Assembly: GCF_032854445.1 (NCBI RefSeq)
Contig: NC_088298.1
Location: forward strand, 15,427,504 to 15,491,503
Reading direction: 5' to 3'
Length of the DNA: 64,000 nt
Source of the DNA: Liolophura sinensis
Lineage: Eukaryota; Mollusca; Polyplacophora; Chitonida; Chitonidae
The notes beneath the pieces were generated by a model. It saw only the letters and a list, made by a program, of their open reading frames with translations, was not told where the DNA came from and searched no databases. Positions within the stretch are counted from its first letter, which is position 1, and each line of letters starts with the position of its first letter. Positions 13,701 through 25,700 of this stretch are shown here, piece by piece. The position numbers and the translations under genes were made by a program.

Positions 13701-16700
13701 ATGGAAGTTTGTAGTGTACATTCTTCACTACACCCTCAAGGCATGATGTGATTGACGGTGCTTTCCACGGCATGGTAGACGCCTTACCAAAGGCAAGTAA
13801 GCCGCCCCGCCCGAGCCATTATACTGATACGGGTCAACCAGTGGTTGCACCATCCCCTTCGTGCTGATCGCCAAGCGAGGAAGTTACAACTTCCTCTTTT
13901 AAAGTCTTAGGTGTAACTCAACCCAGGATTGACCCTGCATCTACCGCTCCCGAAGCGAATGCTCTACCAACTGTGCTATCGGGGCCGGCTCAGTGCTACA
14001 TGAAGTTAGTGAGATGCATGTATGAAGGATCTTCCATCAGTTTGGCTGCGAGTGAAGATCTGTCCAGAATTTTTCATTGATATGATGATAGTCAACTAAA
14101 TGTGCGGAGGAAACCGGGGGGCTGGGAGGAATCCACCGCCATTTGCTGGACATATTTAGCTTGCGGTCAAATCAGTTGGGTGAAATTCTACTCATAAGAG
14201 CTGACCACCATCGTGTGAATGAAAAATTCTTTAGTAGTATGGTATTAAACAAAAACATCAAGTGAAATCAAATTAAATTAAACCTGATTTATAGCCACAT
14301 TCAAACTAGAGAGATCTGGATTTGAACCCTCAACCCCATGAGTCAGGTGGTTATGGGCATATGGCTCCAAAATGTTTCTCAAAGCTCTTACGCTTGTTTA
14401 CAAGTTCGGAGCCCAGCATTAAAGCAGAGATTTTATCCCTGGAGCTAATACACGCCTGGCCAGGTAAAGACCGTGTTATAAATCTGCTTTCTGCGACTCA
14501 TCAAGATGAAGGGCAATTTAAATGCCTGGGTAAAATTACCTGACTTCCACACAGAGGGGTACTTTGCAAGAAGCCTGGAAATGCCGCTAGCTTTAGGGTG
14601 CTTTAGATATGGGTTTACTAAACCTGCACTTTTAACGAAAACATCCTGAATACCTGGGTTTAAGCTTGTTTCAAGACAAAAGTGGATCAAGAATTAAAGC
14701 AACCTAAATTTTGGTTGAGGTAGGTGGTGGTTATGTTTTCTTCGTCTTGTGATTGGAAAAGTAAAGGATTTGTTTATTGAAGAAGAAAGAACATGAATGT
14801 TTTTCACAGCCTGTCACCAAAGCCTCACAAGCATTGAGGGCAGTGAATGTGGTTTAATAGTTAAAGTGAAGAGTATGAAAATATTCAATATTCAGGAGAG
14901 TAGATTGTTCTACATTGTGTTGGTAAATGTGAAGCGTATCAAAATATTCAGTATTCAGGAGAGTAGATTGTGCTGTGTTGTGTCGGTAAATGTGGAGGGT
15001 ACCAAAATATTCAGTATTCAGGAGAGTAGATTGTGCTGTGTTGTGTGGGTAAATGTGAAGGGTATGAAAATATTCAGTATTCAGGAGAGTAGATTGTGCT
15101 GTGTTGTGTGGGTAAATGTGAAGGGTATCAAATTATTCAGTATTTAGTGTTCAGGAGTGTAGATTGTGCTGTGTTGTGTGGGTAAATGTGAAGGTTGTCA
15201 AAACATTCAGTGTTCAAGAGAGTAGATTGTGCTGTGTTGTGTGGGTAAATGTGAAAGGTGTCAAAATATTCAGTAATCAGGAGAGTAGATTGTGCTATAT
15301 TGTGTCAGTAAATGTGAAGGGTATCAAAATATTCAGTGTTCAGGAGAGTAGATTGTGCTGTGTTGTGTGGGTAAATGTGAAGGGTATCAAAATATTCAGT
15401 ATTCAGGAGAGTAGATTGTGCTGTGTTGTGTGGGTAAATGTGAAAGGTGTCAAAACATTCAGTGTTCAGGAGAGTAGATTGTTCTACATTGTGTAGGTAA
15501 ATGTGAAGGGTACCAAAATATTCAGTATTCAGGAGAGTAGATTGTGCTATATTGTGTCAGTAAATGTGAAGGTTGTCAAAACATTCAGTGTTCAGGAGAG
15601 TAGATTGTGCTGTGTTGTGTGGGTAAATGTGAAAGGTGTCAAAATATTCAGTATTCAGGAGAGTAGATTGTGCTGTGTTGTGTGGGTAAATGTGAAGGGT
15701 ACCAAAATATTCAGTATTCAGGAGAGTAGATTGTGCTGTGTTGTGTGGGTAAATGTGAAGGGTATCAAATTATTCAGTATTCAGGAGAGTAGATTGTGCT
15801 GTGTTGTGTGGGTAAATGTGAAGGGTATCAAATTATTCAGTATTCAGGAGAGTAGATTGTGCTGTGTTGTGTGGGTAAATGTGAAGGATGTCAAAATATT
15901 CAGTATTCAGGAGAGTAGATTGTGCTGTGTTGTGTGGGTAAATGTGAAGGATGTCAAAATATTCAGTATTCAGGAGAGTAGATTGTGCTGTGTTGTGTGG
16001 GTAAATGTGAAGGGTATCAAAACATTCAGTGTTCAGGAGAGTAGATTGTTCTACATTGTGTGGGTAAATGTGAAGGGTACCAAAATATTCAGTATTCAGG
16101 AGAGTAGATTGTGCTATATTGTGTCGGTAAATGTGAAGGGTGTCAAAACATTCAGTGTTCAGGAGAGTAGATTGTGCTGTGTTGTGTGGGTAATTGTGAA
16201 GGGTGTCAAAACATTCAGTGTTCAGGAGAGTAGATTGTGCTGTGTTGTGTGGGTAAATGTGAAGGGTATCAAAATATTCGGTGTTCAAGAGAGTAGATTG
16301 TGCTGTGTTGTGTGGGTAAATGTGAAGGGTACCAAAATATTCAGTGTTCAGGAGAGTAGATTGTTCTATATTGTGTGGGTAAATGTGAAGGGTATCAAAA
16401 CATTCAGTGTTCAGGAGAGTAGATAGTTCTACATTGTGTGGGTAAATGTGAAGGGTATCAGAACATTCAGTGTTCAGGAGAGTAGATTGTGCTGTGTTGT
16501 GTGGGTAAATGTGAAGGTTGTCAAAACATTCAGTGTTCAGGAGAGTAGATTGTGCTGTGTTGTGTGGGTAAATGTGAAGGGTGTCAAAACATTCAGTGTT
16601 CAGGAGAGTAGATTGTGCTGTGTTGTGTGGGTAAATGTGAAGGGTACCAAAATATTCAGTGTTCAGGAGTGTAGATTGTGCTGTGTTGTGTCGGTAAATG

Positions 16701-19700
16701 TGAAGGGTATCAAAACATTCAGTGTTCAGGAGAGTAGATTGTGCTGTGTTGTGTGGGTAAATGTGAAAGGTGTCAAAATATTGAGTATTCAGGAGAGTAG
16801 ATTGTGCTGTGTTGTGTGGGTAAATGTGAAGGGTACCAAAATATTCAGTATTCAGGAGAGTAGATTGTGCTGTGTTGTGTGGGTAAATGTGAAGGGTACC
16901 AAAATATTCAGTATTCAGGAGAGTAGATTGTGCTGTGTTGTGTGGGTAAATGTGAAGGGTACCAAAACATTCAGTGTTCAGGAGTGTAGATTGTGCTGTG
17001 TTGTGTGGGTAAATGTGAAGGTTGTCAAAACATTCAGTGTTCAGGAGAGTAGATTGTGCTGTGTTGTGTGGGTAAATGTGAAAGGTGTCAAAATATTCAG
17101 TATTCAGGAGAGTAGATTGTGCTATATTGTGTCAGTAAATGTGAAGGGTATTAAAATATTCAGTGTTCAGGAGAGTAGATTGTGCTGTGTTGTGTAAGTA
17201 AATGTGAAGGGTATCAAAATATTCAATATTCAGGAGAGTAGATTGTGCTGTGTTGTGTGGGTAAATGTGGAGGGTACCAAAATATTCAGTATTCAGGAGA
17301 GTAGATTGTGCTGTGTTGTGTGGGTAAATGTGAAGGATGTCAAAATATTCAGTATTCAGGAGAGTAGATTGTGCTGTGTTGTGTGGGTAAATGTGAAGGG
17401 TACCAAAATATTCAGTATTCAGGGAGTAGATTGTGCTGTGTTGTGTAGGTAAATGTGAAGGGTATCAAAACATTCAGTGTTCAGGAGAGTAGATTGTTCT
17501 ACATTGTGTGGGTAAATGTGAAGGGTACCAAAATATTCAGTATTCAGGAGAGTAGATTGTGCTATATTGTGTGGGTAAATGTGAAGGGTGTCAAAACATT
17601 CAGTGTTCAGGAGAGTAGATTGTGCTGTGTTGTGTGGGTAAATGTGAAGGGTGTCAAAACATTCAGTGTTCAGGAGAGTAGATTGTGCTGTGTTGTGTGG
17701 GTAAATGTGAAGGGTATCAAAATATTCGGTGTTCAAGAGAGTAGATTGTGCAGTGTTGTGTAGGTAAATGTGAAGGGTACCAAAATATTCAGTGTTCAGG
17801 AGAGTAGATTGTTCTACATTGTGTGGGTAAATGTGAAGGGTATCAAAACATTCAGTGTTCAGGAGAGTAGATTGTTCTACATTGTGTAGGTAAATGTGAA
17901 GGGTATCAAAACATTCAGTGTTCAGGAGAGTAGATTGTGCTGTGTTGTGTCGGTAAATGTGAAGGGTGTCAAAACATTCAGTGTTCAGGAGAGTAGATTG
18001 TGCTGTGTTGTGTGGGTAAATGTGAAGGGTATCAAAATATTCAATATTCAGGAGAATAGATTGTGCTGTGTTGTGTGGGTAAATGTGAAGGGTATCAAAA
18101 CATTCAGTGTTCAGGAGAGTAGATTGTGCTGTGTTGTGTGGGTAAATGTGAAGGGTGTCAAAATATTCAGTGTTCAGGAGAGTAGATTGTGCTGTGTTGT
18201 GTGGGTAAATGTGAAGGATGTCAAAACATTCAGTGTTCAGGAGAGTAGATTGTGCTGTGTTGTGTGGGTAAATGTGAAGGGTATCAAAATATTCAGTATT
18301 CAGGAGAGTAGATTGTGCCGTGTTGTGTGGGTAAATGTGAAGGGTGTCAAAATATTCGGTGTTCAGGAGAGTAGATTGTGCTGTGTTGTGTCAGTAAATG
18401 TGAAGGGTGTCAAAATATTCAGTATTCAGGAGAGTAGATTGTGCTGTGTTGTGTGGGTAAATGTGAAGGGTATCAAAACATTCAGTGTTCAGGAGAGTAG
18501 ATTGTGCTGTGTTGTGTGGGTAAATGTGAAGCGTATCAAAATATTCAGTATTCAGGAGAGTAGATTGTTCTACATTGTGTAGGTAAATGTGAAGGGTATC
18601 AAAATATTCAGTATTCAGGAGAGTAGATTGTGCCGTGTTGTGTGGGTAAATGTGAAGGGTGTCAAAATATTCGGTGTTCAGGAGAGTAGATTGTGCTGTG
18701 TTGTGTCGGTAAATGTGAAGGGTATCAAAATATTCAGTATTCAGGAGAGTAGATTGTGCTGTGTTGTGTTGGTAAATGTGAAGTTTATCAAAATATTCAG
18801 TATTCAGGAGAGTAGATTGTGCTGTGTTGTGTCGGTAAATGTGAAGGGTGTCAAAATATTCGGTGTTCAAGAGAGTAGATTGTGCTGTGTTGTGTGGGTA
18901 AATGTGAAGGGTATCAAAACATTCAGAGTTCAGGAGAGTAGATTGTGCTGTGTTGTGTGGGTAAATGTGAAGGGTGTCAAAATATTCATTGTTCAGGAGA
19001 GTAGATTGTGCTGTGTTGTGTGGGTAAATGTGAAGGGTATCAAAATATTCAGTATTCAGGAGAGTAGATTGTGCTGTGTTGTGTGGGTAAATGTGAAGGG
19101 TGTCAAAACATTCAGTGTTCAGGAGAGTAGATTGTGCTGTGTTGTGTGGGTAAATGTGAAGCGTATCAAAATATTCAGTATTCAGGAGAGTAGATTGTTC
19201 TACATTGTGTAGGTAAATGTGAAGGGTATCAAAATATTCAGTATTCAGGAGAGTAGATTTTGCTGTGTTGTGTGGGTAAATGTGAAGGGTGTCAAAATAT
19301 TCGGTGTTCAGGAGAGTAGATTGTGCTGTGTTGTGTGGGTAAATGTGAAGGGTATCAAAATATTCAGTGTTCAGGAGAGTAGATTGTGCAGCAGTGTTGT
19401 TACCAAAGTTTGTTACCAAAGTTTGTTACCAAAGTTTGTTACCATCTCCAGGAAAGAAATTAATCGTAATTCATAATGACTGTATTCCTGGTGGGACGAT
19501 AATGTTGTGACGTCTTGAAGTATCAAAAATTTGTTTACTTCATAATGGTTTCTAGTCAGTCAGTCATTCAGTCACTTGTTCCGCTGACTTTCAATCCTTG
19601 TGTAGGGAGTGTTCGAGGCCTGGTGTTTAGAGTGCTAGAGTAGCCTCTCACCAATGCAATCGCTGTGAGATCAAGTCAAGCTCAAGTTGGTTTCCTCTCC

Positions 19701-22700
19701 TTTTGTACGTGTGAAAGTCTGCCACCAAACTGGACTTTCGATGAGTGTGACGTAAAACACCAATCAAAATGACACAAAAAAATAATACTTGTGTAAATTT
19801 TTATGACAGGCGTAGAAGAAACAGACATCATGCCAGAACAGCAAAGGCCGACAAAAGGCCCGAAAATCCCGACACCTTCACGCAGAAAGTCCAAAGATAC
19901 GATCAGTCCTGAGAAAGAGGTTCCTCCTCCAGGGGACTCGACAGGAGAAGGTAAGCAAAGCTTTTGTCGAGGTTGACGCAGAAGGTCCAACGAGATGGGA
20001 AATGGATTCCTCAAAACTTCAAAGATGCTCAGTTACCACAGATCTTTTGCTTTATTTGACTGGTGTTTTATGCCTTACCTTAAGGGTATTTCACTTGTAC
20101 AAGAACGACAAGCATTATGGTGGGAGGAAACCGGGCAGTACCCAGGGGACTGTCTGTAGGTTGCTGCTATGTACGTTACCACAGATCGTTACAACATCAG
20201 CATTTTGTAATTGAATTGAAAGGCTCATTTTGACTTAAAAGTGCCTCCTGATGATGGCGATGAAGTGACGAAATGTTTAGTCAAAATGAACTTTTGATTT
20301 TTGGAGTTACACTATTCGTGTATTACGTTAAATTAATCATTGGAACACAAAGTTTGTAATCACATTGAAATGTTTAAGGAACTGCTACATCTGTGTAAAA
20401 CAAGCCCATCAAATTTCATGAAACCATTTCCATGTCTCTGACCAGTATTCTCTATGTTCAATCGTTAGAGAATACATGAGCAAGTTAGACAGCACATCCA
20501 ATTGTGAAATTTTCAAATTACATTTTACAGAGTTGTGCCACTTCAGAATTTTTGTTGGTTGTTACCTAAATGCACCGTACCTTTGAAACTTGGTTGTGCC
20601 GTCTTTGGATGTACAATGCATGTAGAGAATTGTGATTAAAGTTGTAAAATAGAATTTTGCAATGGATTCTTAGTATACTCTTTTTGGTCACGCCATAGCT
20701 ATCAAGAATGTGCCAAAGATTAATGTTGGGTTAAGATGACAAATACATATCTACAGTTTGGTGTATATTATATACATGTATATACAATGTTTGTCTGCGG
20801 GTTTGAAATGAAAAAAAACAGGTGCCATTGAATTTTCTTTTTTTTTATATAAATTTTTTTTTTTTGTTGTGTCTTAAAGGGTGTTTGAATGGGGCAAATG
20901 TACATGTCCAAATACTGAAGTTCTGAAAAATTTCCTCTAACAGAAAAATATAGCGTTTGTCTGTGAGTTTAACTTCTTCGAATTGAAATGGAACAAACAG
21001 GTGCCTTTGAATTTTCTTTCTTTTTTTTTATAAAATGTTTGTTTTTTTTTGTTGTGGCTTAGAGAGTGTTTGATTGGGGCAAATATACATGTCCAAATAC
21101 TGAAGTTCTGAAAAATTTCCTCTAACAAAAAAAACATAGGGTGAATAAAAGTCATTTTTACGAAAAAAATATCCAATTGAAAAAAAAAAAGCTAGATATT
21201 TTGAAAAATGCTTCACTGAAAAAAATATACATGTAAATATAATACCAATCTACTTTAAAGGACTGATTTATTTATTTATTATAATCGCACTCAAAGTTGT
21301 ACTCAAAAAGTTAAGATTTCTTTGTCAGTTGTAGATTTCTCAATTGTAGATTTCTCAGTTGTATGGTTCCAACAAACTGTTATCTAGGTAACAATGGTAA
21401 AATCTAATATTAAGGAATTGTAGGAAATTGTCACAAACTATAGGAAAAGGTTTCTTGTCCTTCGTCAAGAATAGCTCAGAAGCATCAAGAAATTTTATTT
21501 TTTTTTTATTATTGAAAGAAATCCAAATGTTACGCTGTATCCAAAATTATTTTTTTCATTTACTTTTTTAGATATTTTCTTGTGCGGTAAGGAGCATTTA
21601 AAATAGGAGAAAATGGTGGGCTTTTCGGACCACATCTGTGTGACCACACATCACTTTTTTTCTGAGAATTTCCCTCATTTGCCAATGGAACATTTTGAAA
21701 ATAGTTATTTTCTGCAAAATCATATCTGATGCACTACACTGGGATTTATTCTAATACATTTTAATGGATTTTAAGTATTCAGAATAATATTGGGAAAATA
21801 TTGTCTCAAAAACCCATCCAAGAAAATAATTTGTATGGAATTTCTTGGTCACACAAAGAAATAATGTAAAAGAAAACCAATATGAAGTGTTTCTGGAGAC
21901 AGTTCTGTGTTTGCTTTTCGTTTGTGGCACACAGGATTTTGGACTTTATGAAAACATTTCTAAGCAGTGAATCAGACATGAGAGTGGGATAGAGAGGAAG
22001 TAGGTACATTACATGTAGATGGATGTGGGGTTTGCTCAGCCCTCTGGGTGTTATTGATGAGAGTTCGTCCTTTAAGAACCGGCCACTTCCAGATAAAGCA
22101 TGAAAGAATTTCAGCCTGTTACTTCATATATGCAAGGGTTTTTCTTTTTTTTTTTTGTCTGGAATTTGCACAGTGGCAGTGGCGATAAGACTCTAGCTGG
22201 AATTGGCCCAAGATTGTGGGCTTTTTTTCTACAAGAACAAGATGCTCCTTTAGTTATAAAAAGCTCTTGGGCTCTGTGATGTGGGTAGTGGTGGTGCCGT
22301 AATGACTGTTAAAACTTGCAGAATTCCTCAATCAAACTGCTTAGAGTTTTGCACGGATTTACCAAAATGAGTGACAGTCCATTATTATAAGATATATCAA
22401 TCAGCACAGCTTGCAGTGGATCTTAACGCTTCTTATTCAACACCATTTGTACTACTCTTACGTGGAAAACGTTTTGAAATAGAGATATTTGATTGCTAAG
22501 GTGTGATGAACTCTTGACAAGATCAGCAGTGATCAGTGACTACCTTTCAAATCAACTTCCCCTTTGTAATCATGTAACACCATTCTCATGGGTTTGTCTT
22601 GTGTAGCATGCTGTTGTTGGAACTAATTTGATTGTTACTGGGTTATTCTATCCTCATATTTCTCTATCCTCATCTACCTCTCTCCTCATCATTCTCTATC

Positions 22701-25700
22701 CTCATCTACCTCTATCCTCATCTTTCTCTATCCTCATCTACCTCTATCCTCATCTTTCTCTATCCCTCATCTACCTCTATCCTCATCTACCTCTTACATC
22801 CAACTTTATCCTGTGTTTAAACAACCAGCTTCATGTATACTTTACCAATCTGTAGAATGGTTTTTGATTCTCAAGCCAGCCAGTGTAATCTTTAAATAGC
22901 AGATTTGAATGCACTTACATTTTCCACTTTTAGTGATATAGTGATTTGTAGCAAAAAAAAACAAAAAAAAACAGGTTGCTCAGTGTCTATTGAAAATGGA
23001 ATTTTTTGAAATATTTTTGAGGGAAGGATCATGACTCTTGTAACAACAGAAGCAGAAGAATTGTAACAAATTAAGAGGTAAACCCAAATTTCTTCGTTAC
23101 ATAATCATGAGGGACTTTGTAAAAAAGTTTGTGTAAAACCACCAGAACTGTATACATTATTTATATGCCTATAGTGTAGAGTACGTGTGAACCATGTTGA
23201 AACCTAGGTTGTAGTTATCGGTACCAACAACCTTTCCTACCTGGACTATTTTTAGCAGGACGTTTACCTGAAGCAGTCTTCTTGGCAGAGGTGTTTAGAT
23301 AAACCAGATTCCCTCAGCCAAGAAACCTGTTGAAGACCCCTGCAGAGAGATGGTATTCCCATCAGTAGGGGTAAACATCTTAATAACCCGTTGAAGGCGC
23401 ATCTGCAATAATACGGTAGTTGTTTACACCAAGAAGGTCTGAAGTGGGAAGTAGCAGTAAAAATCAGTTGAATACAGATTGGTTGATTGTGAAGAAAAAA
23501 ATTCTGAATTTTCAAGGTTATAATCCGAGAAAGACGTAGAAATTTTAGACAGTTTTCAGTGGATTTTTCACTTACAGCAAAATGTGCAAAGAGACCAGAA
23601 AATCAGCTTTGCAAGCTCAAAGGGTTTTAATGCCATGTTTTTTAGAATGGGAATTAATGGGTTTATGAAGTATGTACGCACACCGGATAACAGTGAAAGG
23701 TCTGTCGTACGCCTTCAGCAAAATTTGGCTCCTTGGTATTGCTAGTGTAAACTGAGCCAGCTACATGTGGGATATACCCAGTACCAAGTTGGCCATCATC
23801 GTTACGTGCATGTGTTCGGCTGTGGCAGGCTTTTAGAATGTGTACAGCTCATGTAAAGGTATACATGCACACCTGATAATGGTCAGGTTACCCCTGTATC
23901 TTCTCTCACACATGTACCACCTACATGAGTGACGGTGGCAGGGATTCAAGGGGCAGGGATAACTCCTGGCTGAAAAGTATACTAGTTGTTGAGATGTTTC
24001 ATATCTAAGACAAGTTAGCTCTACTATTGTCGGTCAAATCACTGTCATGTCCGGTATAAAATTGTTTTCCTTCTTAGCAGTGACATAAATTTGGGGAATA
24101 CAAAATCTTGCTTTTTATAATGTGAATTTGCCTCAGAAGGAGAGGACTGACTTATGAACAGCCGTGTTATCTGAGGAATATGCAAATCTCATTCCAAACT
24201 CTCAGTCCACCTTATACGAGATTTACTCCTGAATTTTCATAAAATTTTTGGGAAAGCTTTCTTAAAACAGAACTTGAGGGCAAAATGGTAACCTGGTGGA
24301 GAAGATCGTCAAAGTGTTTGAATATGTAGGAATTTTCATGGCATGACTGTATATCTGGCAGAACAACCCAGTGGTCAAGCTGACCAGAAAGGCTTCAGAT
24401 GTCAGCTGGTTCGTCCAGATGTATGTCTGACCAGTGATGGATGTTGAGGTTCCCTGGTTACAAAACATTACTATGGACAGTATTTCTGGCTTGTCCATTG
24501 GTAGTGGGGCCTGGGGGCCTGGGATGAACAATTCATCATGCAGTTTTTCATCATGTGGTTTAAGTAGGAAAGGCAGTTCAAGTGCTGGCTTCATTGACCA
24601 TTGGTAATGAAGTGGATAGGGGTTGGGGCCTGGGGTGAGCAGTTGCTCCTGTGGTTTCAGTAGGAGAGGTTCTCAATGGCTCAGGTAGTTCAAGTGCTGG
24701 CTGGCTTGACCAATGCCGTAATTTGTTTGAATCCGGCTATTGCTGGTTTGGCTGCCATTTTAAGTCAGGGAGTTTGTTGGGTGCCTTATGGGTGCAGTAG
24801 TTTTATACTCAGATACTCATTATGAAATTTTTGTGGGTGGGGGGTAGGCGGGTGGGGGGTGGGAAGAAATACTTTCTAAACTTTTTAATGATGGGGAAGT
24901 AAAATATGCCAGCTAATGTAGTTAGTTAAATTTGTGTTTAAAATTAAGTTTTTGTAGATTTGAACCTATACATGTGCATATATGTATACAAGATGGGTAG
25001 TCCCCGAAATTGCCAGTTCATTTTTGGTTGAACTGTTTAACAGTGCTTGACAGTCAGAGTCAAGAGGTATTACACTAGACCATTAGGTGGTGAAAAAGTT
25101 CATATTCTACTCATTTCTAACTTGAAATTGTGAAATTTGCCGGCTTCACACACACACATTTGAAAGGTAATTTGTAAGTTTCACAGAATTATGGGTGAAT
25201 TCAAAATATACCTGTATATGGAAGAGGTATTTGTAGATTTTACAGCAATAAAGGTAAGATTTACACAGGTAAATTCACAACTGCTTAAGCTATGGCTGCC
25301 ATAACTTTATGGCATTGAGTTAGAGAGAAGCTATTAGGGTATATGCATGTACATACAAGAATGAGTGCATAAACAAGTACGCTCTAAATCTCTTAATGAT
25401 GGAGAAGTCACAAACAGCCTGTTTAGCTCCACACCTCATGCAGTGGTTATTTCTTCTCGGTAACCCATACTGCGTTGTCATGGAAATCTGCCTCTCTGGG
25501 GTCTAATTATAATTTCTATCTTCACCCAACTACAGGTTGCTGTATTCTCCTGGCAACTTGTGATAAAGTTCAGAAAGCCTAGCTGTGTATACATGTAGGT
25601 TTGAGTAGGAAGAAAAGAGGCAAGAAGTTAACATACTTGAAGCCTGTACAAATATATTACCTTTATGTGTGTATATCTCTTAGTAGGCTGTTTAGAGAGT

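Larger units (their letters stand above)
13385..19809 (+). other. intron 7
   Basis: Contains a SINE family B fragment, a SINE-like stretch at 14098-14275, the 4.5-kb 63-bp array, a 14-base repeat block and a SINE family A copy ending 39 bases before exon 8. Positions 13390-13770 and 14280-14860 show nothing further. Confidence 0.7.

Noticed and set aside
14866-19390. CRISPR-like array
   Set aside because: Units are contiguous with no unique spacers, the genome is eukaryotic and no cas-like gene is present.
14797-19476. Long open frames (up to 342 codons) on both strands in the 63-bp array
   Set aside because: They exist because 63 is a multiple of three and units lack stops in some frames. 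Stops recur in variant units, the frame is lost at irregular units, and exons 7 and 8 join in phase without them.
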